A stretch of DNA of 64,000 nucleotides, taken from NCBI GenBank assembly GCA_946122785.1, contig CAMGYJ010000002.1, positions 59,669,703 through 59,733,702 on the forward strand, in the 5' to 3' direction. This document shows positions 20,852-32,345 of the stretch, one piece after another. This stretch comes from Linum tenue (lineage: Eukaryota > Streptophyta > Magnoliopsida > Malpighiales > Linaceae). Below the pieces are notes generated by a model that did no database searches, was not told the origin of the DNA, and was given only the letters and a program-made list of their open reading frames with translations. The first letter of the stretch is position 1. Each line of letters opens with the position of its first letter. The position numbers were made by a program, and so were the translations under genes.

Positions 20852-22100
20852 TGCATATCACTTACTAAACAACCAATTTGACAACTTCAAGATAAAGAAA
20901 GAATATAAGAAATATAAAGAATAAAAAGAATGAAACTGATACAGTGTACAGAAAAAGAAAGGGTTTAAAGGAAGATGGGAATAAAGTAATGACAAGTGGC
21001 AGAAGATAAACAGCCCCACACACCTAGAAGATAGCCCCACCCCATGAATGTCGGCAAGCGGGCTGGGCGAATGCTGATCGTCCGCGTGTCCTATCTAGAA
21101 ATCTGGTGCCATATAGTTATCAATAAAGTAAAGGGGAAAAGGCCCATAAAAAAAAGGCAAAAAGGCAAAAACATGGCGTTTGAGTTATTCACATTTCGTT
21201 ATTGCGATATATATTTTTCTCTTTCTAGATATTTTTTTCATTTATATCACTAAATACCTTTATCAATAAATTATCAATATTTTTCGAACCATCCTTATTG
21301 TTTTTTAAATATAAAATATAATTTTTATTTTTATTTAATGTTAACAATGTCGTTTACTTGACAACTAAAATTTCATTTTTTCCCCAACAATCCATAGAAT
21401 TAGAACATTTGATTGTTTGGAATCTAGAGATTTAGACTCCTATTCTCCAAACGAGGCCTTAGGAGTCGTTTGGTGAAAACGATGTGGGTCATGGATTCAG
21501 CAAACTCATAGGTTCAGTAGAAAGTTATGTTTTGTTTTTTTTGGTATCATGAATTTTAGCTAAAACCAATATAAATTAATATAATTCGATTTTACCATCA
21601 GTCAAACCATACCAGTTGTCAAATCGACATGATGGTATAAATCAGTTTGACAACGTTTGCATCAATTCACTTTTTCATATATGAATTACCCAGTTATTAA
21701 TTTTTTGTTCATATATTTTAATCATATACAGCGACACACCTAATCCTTTTTTCTGTCTCTGACATCGTTTGCGTTTCTATGTGATCGACCATATCATCAA
21801 ACTTGTGACTTGGTAACAAGTCAGCCTTTTTTCCCCCGCCTTTAATCTTAAATAAGCCCTCCTTGTTGATTGATGATCTAAATTTATTCGATTGAGTACT
21901 CAAAATAAATCGTAAATGACCTTAGCAAAGTAAGACTTAAGAGCATTTATGATGTGTAGCATAGAACAAGTTAATACGGAGGCATGCATGACCCACCGAC
22001 TTCTTCAAAAGTAATGGTATACACAAGTGGCATGCATGTCGACCACCGGTATTTTTCAATTTATTAAAGTAGAAAATAATAATAATTGAGAAATGGATAA
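20852..22100. other. Spacer upstream of the dehydrin gene
   Basis: AT-rich and without a supported gene. At 21440-21490 two outward-facing copies of a terminal motif meet (ATTCTCCAAACGAG, then GTCGTTTGGTGAAAA). They resemble the ends of the element at 42772-43512, so the junction of two small transposons is possible. Nothing else is recognised. Confidence 0.45.
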
Positions 22101-22163
22101 ACTTTCCAGATCTGATGCCATTTAATTATCCACAGAGATATGATAAAGAAAGAGACCCGTTTC

Positions 22164-22318
22164 GAGACGTACGTGTTCGTTCTGCGTATAGTCTTCTCCT
22201 TTCTTCTTCGCATTTAGTTGGCTATAAAGAGCGAACCCCACAGCACTCTGTTCTTCATTCATATTTTCCACTTACAACTAAAACTAAACCGAGGAAGAAA
22301 GTGCAGAGAGATCAAAGA
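22164..22318 (+). promoter_or_regulatory. Dehydrin proximal promoter and leader
   Basis: GACGTACGTGTT at 22167-22178 contains an ACGTG core of ABRE type, the usual ABA/stress element. A TATA box CTATAAAG lies at 22222-22229, putting the likely transcription start near 22255 and giving a leader of about 65 nt before the ATG at 22319. Stress or ABA induction is expected for the family but not shown here. Confidence 0.6.
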
Positions 22319-22618
22319 ATGGCGGGAATCATCCAGAAGATCGGGGAGAAGCTCCACATGGGCGGTGGAGCAGAACAGCACAAGGACACAAAAGACGAGA
22401 AGCAGCACTCCGGCGACGCCCACAAGCAGCAGGGCGAGCACAAGGAAGGCATCATCGACAAGATCAAGGACAAGCTCCCCGGCGGCGGTGGCGACCACAA
22501 GGAAACCGCCGGCACCCACGACGGCGAGAAGAAGAAGAAGAAGAACAAGGACAAGAAGAAGGACAAGAAGGACCACGACGGCGGACACGACAGCAGCAGC
22601 AGCAGCGACAGCGACTGA
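22319..22618 (+). CDS. HIRD11: KS-type dehydrin, HIRD11-like
   Basis: A single-exon, 99-residue, very hydrophilic protein. It starts M-A-G-I-I-Q-K-I-G-E-K-L-H-M-G-G-G. A K-segment-like repeat lies at residues ~45-57 (H-K-E-G-I-I-D-K-I-K-D-K-L), then a lysine-rich tract and a serine run ending S-S-S-S-S-D-S-D. This order (K segment before a C-terminal S segment) and the length match Arabidopsis HIRD11 (At1g54410, ~98 residues). That protein is a metal-binding cytoprotective dehydrin, and the histidines spread through this protein fit metal binding. The frame is open further upstream to 22115, but the ATG at 22319 is chosen because it follows the TATA box and begins the conserved N-terminus. 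An intron may lie in the 3' UTR. Confidence 0.9.
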   Translation: MAGIIQKIGEKLHMGGGAEQHKDTKDEKQHSGDAHKQQGEHKEGIIDKIKDKLPGGGGDHKETAGTHDGEKKKKKNKDKKKDKKDHDGGHDSSSSSDSD

Positions 22619-24830
22619 CCGGCTCCGGCTGATTTCTCTTAATAATCAAGGTGACTACCAATTAATTAAGTACTGTTTTCATCATCAAAAATAATTAATC
22701 TGAATCTGGGAATCAGATCTAAAATCGATTTCTCCGAATCTAATCTCGATTTGTTTTTCCTTGTTCATGCTCAGGGTTTTACTGTGCGAAGCTCCATCTC
22801 ACACAACGTACTTTGCCAGAGTGCTTGCTTTATTTGTGTGGAACTATTTAGCCAGAATAATCGACCCGTGCTGTTTTTCTTTCTTCTTATTTTGGATCTG
22901 GTCATATCCCATATGTATTCCGCCGTTTCACTGTTGTGAGCTATCCTTTTATGTAAGTCTTATGTGTCTCTGCTAATCTCTGTTTTATGCTTATTAAGAC
23001 CCTTTATCTGTGGAAACTGAGGGAGGTTGAAAACATCCTAGGCCAAAACTAATAAATTTCAACAACTCACTATCAATCAATACCCATTAGAGAATCTCAA
23101 ACTTTAATCAATATACCTTTTAATGATCCCCATCAAAAAAGAAAGGTTCATCTAACTTTGTTGATGTCGCATAATGAACTTGCCCGGGTATGTATTTCAC
23201 GACTTAAAACTCCATTGGGAAGAAATTTTGAGTTCTGTCACCCATTTCGTTGGTTTGTTGATGATAGTAAGCGAGTCATCTACCACTCCTAGTGTGGCCA
23301 TAGTTGAATAAAAACTTGTAATTCGACACACTTCCCAAAAAAACCCCCTAAAATTCAAAACTGAGATGACAAATCTCTAAAATGTAAGGATACACATTCA
23401 GAACTCCAAATTGCTGCAGGGTTTTGAATTTTCGAAGGGCTGGTCGAATATTTCACCTCTTTAATTGCAGCCTGGGAGAGAAAGCTACATAAATACCAAA
23501 TTTGTTGTAACAAGAATTCACTTAAAAGCCCAAACCAAATCTCATTTGAAAAGCCCAAAATTAGCTGATCAGGTAGGGATTGGTTCTATCTAAGGCGAGC
23601 TCATTCTACCTCCAGTCACCTCTTCAGTTCTTCCTTTCTCTGCCGGCAAGCTGCGACAGCCAATAATCACTTGGCACCAAATCCCTTGATCCCTTCACTA
23701 TGCCCAATTTCATTTCACCCGTTCCTAGGTTACTTCTATTTTTAAGATTCTTCATCTTCGGCTGAGTTTGATGGTTATTCATATTGGAATACCCATTCGA
23801 GCCATGGTGCAAAATTCAATTTCGAGATCGACATGGGCAGTTATCGACTGGTGGAAATTAGCGTCGTGGCCATAAGCAGAGGAAGCATGAGTCGATTTTG
23901 CCCGTGTCCCTTCACCAGCTGAGTGTACAAAAAAAGGAAGGAAAATGATCAGCTACGCAGTTGAGATCCTTACCGTTATCCCATCTCCGATCCAGTTCCC
24001 CGCAAAATCCGTCCAAGGTATCGACTGCACCCCATGTCAGATTCGAAGATTTTGCTGGTCGTGTCTACGTGGAAATTTTGGTCACTACATCAACTATCAG
24101 ATTCGTCATTTATATGCCCCATATCAGTAGAATCACCTCACAGAGCATATTGCAATTCTTCAGTCCTCTGTTCTTCACTTTTCCAAGGTTCTTAGTCTTC
24201 TCAGCCCTTTTTTTTAAATTGTGTATCAGCATCGACAAGATAATTTAATCATTCATTCAGTACTATTCTTTCTCATGTATGTTGGCCTTTTGCAAGATGG
24301 AAGTCAACAGAATGCGAAACCTGGATTAGGAGAAGCAACTATGGTCATGGCACTGTCGTGTTTCTAGGTTGTGGCTTGGAGTGAATGTCACCACAGACAA
24401 GGTACTCCATTTGGACTTGATCCTCATGGATTCAAAGGTAATCCTGTTTTGTATAGCGAAATATATTCCAGCTTGTAACATATGTGTTCTTATGGCACCC
24501 AAGGCAATGACATATGTGTTCTTATTTGTCTGGTGCTGCAACTGAAGTTCAAGCAACTGCTGAAGGAGCACCATGTTTACATAATCACGAGCTTTGATAT
24601 CAAAGCAACCAGTTTGACATACCGAGCGATTGTCAATCCATATGTAGTGTCCTTTACTCGAAAAACAACTGTTCAACACATCTCTAACATCCCCTTCAAT
24701 CCTACTTTCAAGTTCACTTTCATGAAAGCAAGTGATATCCATTTAAAAAAGAGGGAAAAAATCATCCTCTCAAGTTAATTCCTCAACTCATTCTGTTTTG
24801 GATGGTCCTGACACTTCATTGCAGCTCATG
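22619..24830. other. Dehydrin 3' region and unrecognised spacer
   Basis: The 3' UTR probably extends to about 22950; a GT...AG pair (GTGACTACC near 22650, CTCAG near 22775) would allow a 3'-UTR intron. Beyond this, no gene is recognised. A 138-codon minus frame at 24326-24742 and shorter frames at 23624-23812 and 23961-24248 lack identifiable motifs. A ~22-bp direct duplication (ACATATGTGTTCTTATGGCA-type words) lies near 24478-24525. Confidence 0.45.
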
Positions 24831-25189
24831 TTAAGTATTTATTTTTTAGATGTTATGGTACAAAATTTCCAATATTTGTAGTCCTACAAAACCTAATCTA
24901 ATGGTTATAATTTGGGAAGGGAAGATCAAATGGTCCACATCATAAAAGGGAAAGGAAGAAAATAAGAGGGGCTACCTAGATTTACTGCCAGCTATCTGGA
25001 TTTGGAGCGGGCTGACACAAATTCCTAGGCCATTTTCAAATTGTATACGAAAGTTCTATGGACTATAACACATTCATTTTACATAGTACTTCAAAAAAAT
25101 TTGCACACAAAAATCAGATTCTTTGTGCCCAACAAGATGATATATTTTGGAGTAAACATTTTTCAGGTCATCATATACCACTGCCATAT

Positions 25190-25600
25190 CTCTATATTGC
25201 TTCTAATAGTGGTATGATATCAAAATGGTATAATGATGATATGCTAGCGATATAATGTTGATATGATAGTGATATTATATTGGTATGAGTCCTTATGTTC
25301 GAAAAAATGTTTTGATAATATCATATCAACGTCTTATCATGATAATATCACGATATGAAACTGAAATGATGTTGGTATGGGATCTTATGTTTGACAAAAC
25401 ATAATAAATTGAATATCATTATATAGATAATAATTAATGATGGTGATATGACACTGATATGATGTTGGTACGAGGTCTTATATTTGACAAAATAATTTAA
25501 TGAGATCATATCATAATCATATCATTATATTATCACTATGATATTATCAATCACTATCATATCATGATATTATCATTTTGTTATGTTTGACAAAACATAA
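25190..25600 (+). repeat. AT-rich minisatellite, period ~92 bp
   Basis: Marker words GGTATGAG/GGTATGGG/GGTACGAG, each followed by TCTTATGTTTGACAAAA-like sequence, recur at about 25281, 25374 and 25466. The units are joined by ATATCATGATATTATC-type palindromic words. The same words resume just after the LARD element (31254-31330), so the array was split by that insertion. Confidence 0.65.
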
Positions 25601-25684
25601 CAAAATAGATATCAGTGTGCAGATCTTACTGAATGCATTATTTCTATACAATTTTTTAACTTGAGTTGAAATGAAGTAGATGAG

Positions 25685-27115
25685 TGACTCGCTATGACAC
25701 AACTCCTAACAATGGCCAAGTGTAACCAATGAAAGGGACTGCAGTATAGTGGCTCAAGTAATAAATATTGAATCCACGGGTCTCTAGAGTTACTATTACT
25801 CAGCTTCGGTTCATTATCTAGCAAACCAGATTAAGATGAAAGAACTAAAACTACTCTAGCAAACTACAGTTAAAGTTAATTTAATCACAGGTTGGGAACT
25901 CACTTAGGTATGATTCCCCCTAGCCACTAGCCAGATTAATGATTAATGATCTCTTAACTGTTTCACTTTCATTCACAATGCGGAGAATCCTTAACTAGAC
26001 CTTGAGTCTCGACTAAAGGAACAAGGCCCTCTTGAGTCAATTGCCTAGAGGGACGTATCCTTCTCTAGAACAACCGATCAAGGCGTTCTGAACTAGATTC
26101 CCACTATCGAATGAGGTTCTCAATCGATACAAAGCATTGAATCAACCCTCGACTAAAGCAATCGATCCAATACTATCAATCTATGGTGCTCTATTGACCT
26201 AATCAGGTATTCGCTCTCATAGGATCAAAGCAGAATCAATAATCTCGACTAAAGCAGAATTGAATCATGAAAACATGCATAGATTGAATATGAACTCAAG
26301 ATTATCAAGTCAGAGTACTCATACAATCATCCAATCAAACAAACATAGCTAGGGTTCCTCAAAACCTAAGTGAAGGGAAGTTACTCCATAGAGAAGAGAG
26401 AGATTGCAGTAAGAATCTTCAGATGATCAGTCTTCAAGTCCGGGCTTGTTCCTCGAGCTTCCAAGGCGAAGAAATCCTCCAATTCCACTCCAAGAATGCC
26501 CTCAAATCGCCCTCTCTCTCTTTGGTTCGTCCCTTGGGTGTTTGGGATCCAAAACCCAGCTCTCCCTTGCAAAAACGCACAAAACAGGCTTTTAACAGCC
26601 TGCTGTCAAAATCCCCTGTCAAAATCCCCTGTCGGGTATTTTGGTTCACGATAGGGGATTTTTGGGAAAATCCCCTATCAAGGCCAAAAATCCCCTACCG
26701 GGGATTTTGGCGTCACGATAGGGCCCCCTTCTGTTTCTCAGAGAAGCCCGAAACCAATTTTCCCCTATCTTTGATTCTTCGTTTCTCCCTCGTTCGGACT
26801 CCAAATCAGGTGCCGTTTGATCCCAGACGCTCGTAGTCTCGTCCTCTTTCTTCTCTTGACAAGATTACATGATTATATTGTCACAAACTGAGGTAGAAAT
26901 CCATTCTTCTTCAAGTCATACCCGAGTTTCTTCCCCCGAGTCTCCAATTGATCTCCGATTGACTTGAAACTTGCGCCTACGCTTCACTTTATGTGCTAGG
27001 ACCTGAAATGTGACAAAGGAACACAACCTAGCGTAAAATAGGCCAAAGAAGCGATAATGTAAGCTTAAACGATCAAGAAACAAAGGGGAAAACATGTGCA
27101 AATATCGAGTCATCA
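25685..27115 (-). repeat. 3' LTR of the LARD element
   Basis: 1431 bp. Positions 26606-26726 hold a self-complementary block built from AAAATCCCCT, GATAGGGGATTTTT and CCTACCGGGGATTTT. Long open frames inside it (for example 26423-26836) are identical in both LTRs and are not genes. Confidence 0.9.
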
Positions 27116-28495
27116 AATCCCCCCACACTTAACCGTTTGCTTGTCCCCAAGCAAACCTAACTCAAACCAATGCAGCTCTCAAGACCTCTATAGCAACAAA
27201 CAACCCCGATCGTCGGTAGAGGATTTTCTAGATCATATAGCAGCTTACGAGGTCAACTGGTCTTCTAAGACGTTCCCTATCTCTCTCAGTGCGAGTACTA
27301 GACTCAAGCCAGGATCATGAGAAGCAGTGGAAGTAGACAGTCAGTTCATGGATAAAGGGACTCATACAATTCACAACCAAAGACTCATTGTACCGGGGTT
27401 CTCTTTCACTTCATTTCACCTTTGGAACCCCTTTTTCACTTTCATTTTACTTTTTTTTTTGTTTCTTTTCATTCACTTGGCGGGGGTTCCAACTGCAGTC
27501 TTTTGCACGGTCGACCCTTATTAGTCGAGCAAGAGCAATTTCTGTACACCTGGCGCTCGCCAGGGTACTTCTTTTAACTCCTTTTCCTCAACTCGTGTGG
27601 AGGGTCAATGAAATTAAGGGGGGTCGGAAGCTCTATCCGTGCCCTTAAAAACACATCCTCGAGTAGGCAAACCGTTCAACGGGTGGAAGTTTTACTTGTA
27701 CTAGAGACAGCTTAGCTTCACCTTGTAGGAGTACCCCACTAAGGATCACCAAAATCTCCTCCAAAACCCGATTTTGTGCAATGAACGGTGCCACACACGT
27801 TGGGCTTACCCCATGTTTAGGATTTTGATGATTTCGACATGGAGGACCAACTGCTTTCCATTTTCCACATGAGCACCCTGTTCGATACACGAGTCCACAA
27901 CACCATCCAAACAGAGTCACCATTACCACATGAATTCAACGGTCTTAGCTCCACTAATTCACAAAATCAACTGGCACAGCAGAGAGCTAGATAGGAAAAA
28001 TCTTATACTTCAACATCCTCCATAGTGCTACACTACCTCCCTAGGTTGTATATTACTATAGAGACTGTCAATTCAAAGCATACTGAGCAGGCAATTTGCA
28101 TGGAAACACGTACTTGGAGCCCTCAAATCGAAATTTGGACAGTGGACTAGGCTCCAAGCACACAAACAGCCAAAAATTCACCCGCATACATAATCGAACA
28201 TCCCCCCACACTTAAGCACGACATTGTCCTCAATGGAGGAAAGATTAGGAGGGTAGAACGAAGTTACCAGATCAAGGGTGAATGACGGTGGACGAGGCAG
28301 GCGGTGCATTCCAGGAGGAGAGAGTACTCAAAACACAAACACCACACAAAATCTCACAAAGGTTGAGTTATTGACTCTAAAATCAAAGAACAAAACTGAC
28401 TCAACCGAAGAGAAACAGGGAAAGAAATGCAAACCGACTAGTTGGGTTGCCTCCCAACAAGCGCTTCTTTCACGTCGTGAGCCGGACGATGGCTC
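27116..28495 (-). other. LARD internal non-coding region and polypurine tract
   Basis: Downstream of the acidic ORF on the minus strand. It begins with the GCGCTTGTTGGGAGGCAACC word (about 28452-28471) and ends with the polypurine tract at ~27116-27130. No domain is seen in any frame. Size is about 1.38 kb. Confidence 0.6.
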
Positions 28496-29686
28496 CTAAG
28501 TTTCGGTCCACCCCAAAACCTCCTTGAAGTTGAGGTTCTCGTCAATGAGGTGGAGTCTCAAGTCACGAGCATGTGGTATGACAGGTGATGGAAGCTCGTG
28601 CACTTGATGCGGATGAAGTCTCCACCCTCGAGACCTCTTCTTCTCTTCTCTCGTCTCATTGCCCCAAACTAGATATGACAGCATCGATTGACCACCATCG
28701 CGTCCACCAAGAGGGACCGATGTCGATGTGGCCTTGGCCTGGCAAAGAGACACTGCAAATGGGTCCTTGCTAAGTAGTTCCTCAAAGTTTGGTGGAGATA
28801 TCACATGCAACTCATGGCCGATGCAGGCCTCTTCCACCTCAACTTCACCCTCAGCCTGGACGCCAATTGCTTTTTCAACCTCCCTTTCTTCTTCATGTGG
28901 TATCACCCCCGGGAAATGATCAAGAACTCCTTCTGCTTCACTTTTGTCATCCTCCACAACTTCTTTCTGCACCCTTTCTTGCTCTTCTTCTTCTAGCACG
29001 GATTGGAGAGCAAGTTGCCAAGCAATTTCTTTCATGAGATCTTCTTGCATCTCCTCACTCATGCTTGCCTCTTCAAAGCTCAGTGTGGGATGTGGGAAGG
29101 TGTGGTCGGCTATGACAGGACATTCTTGATCATGATCTTCACGGGAGCTCTCCGTGATAATCTCTGTTTGCTCCACAATGTCCTTGTAGCCTTCTTCTTC
29201 CTCCTCCTCTTCTAGTATGGTAGCAGAAGGGTGATCTGGAGCAGGTTGTGCACAAGATCGCTCAAGATCATCGACGCTCTTCTTAAGGCTCAGGAGGATC
29301 TCCTCTGTTTCACGAAAGGCCTGGGTACAAAGATCCATCCTGACACATGATCTCTCACTATCTCGAGCAAACTGCTCCATGAGAAGCCTCAATTCATAGT
29401 TTGGATCTGGCTGTGGAGTGTAGCATGGCTCTGCAGAATGGCCCGTGAAGGCCGCCATGGGTAACTCCAGCGCCGATGGCCCTTCTGGTTGTGGGAGAAA
29501 TTCTTCTTGGTAATAAGGTTGTTCTTGATATGCCCAGGGGTCCGGTTGTTCTCCGTAGTAAGGGGGTTGGTACTGGAACCCGAATCCATAGTCTTCTCCT
29601 CCTTGATTGCTCCAGGGAGTCTCGGGGTAATACCACTCCGATGGTGGTGGATACCCCCAATGATTGGAGAAGCCATGAGGATCCAT
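28496..29686 (-). CDS. Acidic 396-residue protein of the LARD element, unknown function
   Basis: An intact frame starting about 113 nt after the primer site. The N-terminal ~95 residues are rich in Tyr, Pro, Gln, Gly and Trp (M-D-P-H-G-F-S-N-H-W-G-Y-P-P-P). A middle coiled-coil-like part with many Glu follows, including an E-E-E-E-E-E-E run near residue 160. The C-terminal third ends L-N-F-K-E-V-L-G-W-T-E-T. There is no CCHC knuckle, protease or nucleic-acid-binding motif. Similar tyrosine/proline-rich starts occur in proteins of other plant non-autonomous gypsy elements, so it may be a gag derivative or an accessory protein; this is inference. Preservation of the full frame fits the element's youth. 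Confidence 0.7.
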   Translation of the reverse strand: MDPHGFSNHWGYPPPSEWYYPETPWSNQGGEDYGFGFQYQPPYYGEQPDPWAYQEQPYYQEEFLPQPEGPSALELPMAAFTGHSAEPCYTPQPDPNYELRLLMEQFARDSERSCVRMDLCTQAFRETEEILLSLKKSVDDLERSCAQPAPDHPSATILEEEEEEEGYKDIVEQTEIITESSREDHDQECPVIADHTFPHPTLSFEEASMSEEMQEDLMKEIAWQLALQSVLEEEEQERVQKEVVEDDKSEAEGVLDHFPGVIPHEEEREVEKAIGVQAEGEVEVEEACIGHELHVISPPNFEELLSKDPFAVSLCQAKATSTSVPLGGRDGGQSMLSYLVWGNETREEKKRSRGWRLHPHQVHELPSPVIPHARDLRLHLIDENLNFKEVLGWTET

Positions 29687-29798
29687 GATTTAAATCTGCA
29701 CCAACAGAAACAAAAACACCCAAGTGAAAAGCAAGGGTGGAAAAGAAAAGAAAAACGCTAAAGTAACAAACTTCTGCCTTTCCTAATACTCTAGAAAG

Positions 29799-29816
29799 TC
29801 CCCGGCAACGGCGCCA
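29799..29816 (-). other. Primer-binding site, tRNA-Asp type
   Basis: On the minus strand this reads TGGCGCCGTTGCCGGGGA, an 18-base match to the complement of the 3' end of plant tRNA-Asp(GUC). Six bases separate it from the 5' LTR. Confidence 0.9.
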
Positions 29817-29822
29817 AAAACT

Positions 29823-31253
29823 TGACTCGCTATGACACAACTCCTAACAATGGCCAAGTGTAACCAATGAAAGGGACTGCAGTATAGTGGCTCAAGTAAT
29901 AAATATCGAATCCACGGGTCTCTAGAGTTACTATTACTCAGCTTCAGTTCATTATCTAGCAAACCAGATTAAGATGAAAGAACTAAAACTACTCTAGCAA
30001 ACTACAGTTAAAGTTAATTTAATCACAGGTTGGGAACTCACTTAGGTATGATTCCCCCTAGCCACTAGCCAAATTAATGATTAATGATCTCTTAACTGTT
30101 TCACTTTCATTCACAATGCGGAGAATCCTTAACTAGACCTTGAGTCTCGACTAAAGGAACAAGGCCCTCTTGAGTCAATTGCCTAGAGGGACGTATCCTT
30201 CTCTAGAACAACCGATCAAGGCGTTCTGAACTAGATTCCCACTATCGAATGAGGTTCTCAATCGATACAAAGCATTGAATCAACCCTCGACTAAAGCAAT
30301 CGATCCAATACTATCAATCTATGGTGCTCTATTGACCTAATCAGGTATTCGCTCTCATAGGATCAAAGCAGAATCAATAATCTCGACTAAAGCAGAATTG
30401 AATCATGAAAACATGCATAGATTGAATATGAACTCAAGATTATCAAGTCAGAGTACTCATACAATCATCCAATCAAACAAACATAGCTAGGGTTCCTCAA
30501 AACCTAAGTGAAGGGAAGTTACTCCATAGAGAAGAGAGAGATTGCAGTAAGAATCTTCAGATGATCAGTCTTCAAGTCCGGGCTTGTTCCTCGAGCTTCC
30601 AAGGCGAAGAAATCCTCCAATTCCACTCCAAGAATGCCCTCAAATCGCCCTCTCTCTCTTTGGTTCGTCCCTTGGGTGTTTGGGATCCAAAACCCAGCTC
30701 TCCCTTGCAAAAACGCACAAAACAGGCTTTTAACAGCCTGCTGTCAAAATCCCCTGTCAAAATCCCCTGTCGGGTATTTTGGTTCACGATAGGGGATTTT
30801 TGGGAAAATCCCCTATCAAGGCCAAAAATCCCCTACCGGGGATTTTGGCGTCACGATAGGGCCCCCTTCTGTTTCTCAGAGAAGCCCGAAACCAATTTTC
30901 CCCTATCTTTGATTCTTCGTTTCTCCCTCGTTCGGACTCCAAATCAGGTGCCGTTTGATCCCAGACGCTCGTAGTCTCGTCCTCTTTCTTCTCTTGACAA
31001 GATTACATGATTATATTGTCACAAACTGAGGTAGAAATCCATTCTTCTTCAAGTCATACCCGAGTTTCTTCCCCCGAGTCTCCAATTGATCTCCGATTGA
31101 CTTGAAACTTGCGCCTACGCTTCACTTTATGTGCTAGGACCTGAAATGTGACAAAGGAACACAACCTAGCGTAAAATAGGCCAAAGAAGCGATAATGTAA
31201 GCTTAAACGATCAAGAAACAAAGGGGAAAACATGTGCAAATATCGAGTCATCA
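29823..31253 (-). repeat. 5' LTR of the LARD element
   Basis: 1431 bp, the same length as the left LTR. Differences seen by eye are C for T in AATAT(C/T)GAATCC, A for G in GCTTC(A/G)GTTC, and A for G in GCCA(A/G)ATTAAT. Confidence 0.9.
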
Positions 31254-31469
31254 ATGAGTCATCATATCACTGTCATATCATGATGATATGATAGGTGTGT
31301 CAGTGATGATACCACAGCTGACACGTGTTTTGAAGAGTTAATTTTAATTTGCTCAAACTATAACAAAATGGATATAATTGTGTATATGATCATAATTAAG
31401 GCGTTCTTTATATGCAAATTTTTTCAATTTCTGAGTTAAAACGAATGGTATAGGATTTGATTAAGAAAA

Positions 31470-31830
31470 GAACACTTCTACTATGCTATAAAACATTGGT
31501 GCTTTAATGTACAACTTGAAGTTGTACCATAACGTTAAATGTATCAATTTTAAAGTTGTACCATAACATAAGGTACTAATTCATTTATGGTACAACCTGA
31601 ACTTATACATTTAACGTTATGGTACAACTTCAAGTTGTTTATTAAAGCAAGTTGTACCATCACATAAAGGTACAAGTTCAAGTTGTACCATAAAAGATGA
31701 GTATAAAAGAGTATAAGTACAATCAGAAGTTGTACCATAATGTTAAATGTACAACTTCAAGTTGTACCATAAAGGCAAAAACTTATAGCACCAATACTAT
31801 ATAGCATTATAAAATTGCTCTTGAGAAAAA
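31470..31830 (+). mobile_element. Fold-back MITE-like element
   Basis: Imperfect inverted ends (TGCTATAAAACATTGGTGCT near 31480 and its inverse AGCACCAATACTATATAGCA near 31785) enclose about 280 bp of mirrored short words. GTACAACTTGAAGTTGTACC and GTTGTACCATAA-type words appear in both orientations at least eight times. There is no coding capacity. The target duplication is not certain. Confidence 0.55.
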
Positions 31831-32345
31831 TAGGAGATTATGAAAAGTAGCTATTGATTGGTTAGATATCAATCCGCCGCTCTTTTTTTTTTTTTTTTTG
31901 AAATAATGTGGGCCATTAGATGGGAGAAGGAATGGAGGGTGGATGATAAAGTTTCGTAGTAGCGAGTTTTGATCTGTTTGGGAATTGAGGAGAGAAGAGA
32001 GTAGGTGATTTGGAAAGGGAAGAAGGAGAGGAGAAGTAGTTGCGGGGGCAGCCGGTAGAGGGGAAGAAAGGTTTGGCAGATGAGAGGAAGAGAGAGAGAT
32101 TAGGTAAACTAATTTAGGTTTAATCTTGCTTAGTGGTAAATCTCACGTACAATAATATTTATATAAATGCATAATTCTCGAATACTACCCCAAGTAATTA
32201 ACCCCCCACAATTAACTCAAAAAATCAATAATCCGAAATATTAATAAATTGACAATAATCCCCAAATAACCAACCACCAAAGTATGAGTTTCTATCATCC
32301 CTGCTTTCTTCGTAAAACAACCTTGTCCCCAAGGTTGTCTCTAGC
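31831..32345. other. Spacer with poly-T run
   Basis: A run of about 20 T lies at 31880-31900, followed by a purine-rich stretch to 32110 and an AT-rich part. No gene is seen. The segment may include the decayed 3' part of the minus-strand gypsy element that follows. Confidence 0.4.

Larger units (their letters stand above)
25685..31253 (-). mobile_element. Young LARD-like gypsy element (Athila-type primer site)
   Basis: A 5569-bp element flanked by a perfect 5-bp target duplication ATGAG (25680-25684 and 31254-31258). The two LTRs are each 1431 bp and begin TGACTCGC and end GTCATCA on the plus strand. By eye they differ at only three positions, all within the first ~260 bp. Orientation is minus: the primer site lies inside the right LTR and a GTGTGGGGGGATT polypurine tract abuts the left LTR. 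The internal 2.7 kb encodes one acidic protein and no gag, protease, RT or integrase, so it is non-autonomous. The tRNA-Asp primer site and the GTTGGGAGGCAACCCAAC word (28446-28463 region, minus) are typical of Athila-lineage gypsy elements. The lineage is inference. Confidence 0.9.

Noticed and set aside
22218..22694. Alternative frames across the dehydrin gene
   Set aside because: Shadows of the Lys/Glu/Gly-rich dehydrin codons. The HIRD11-like frame explains the region.
28585..29215. Plus-strand frames opposite the LARD ORF
   Set aside because: Shadows of the Glu-rich minus-strand ORF, with composition explained by the opposite strand.
26423..30974. Identical 137-codon plus frames at 26423-26836 and 30561-30974
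   Set aside because: They lie inside the two LTRs of the LARD element and are identical only because the LTRs are. No protein features.
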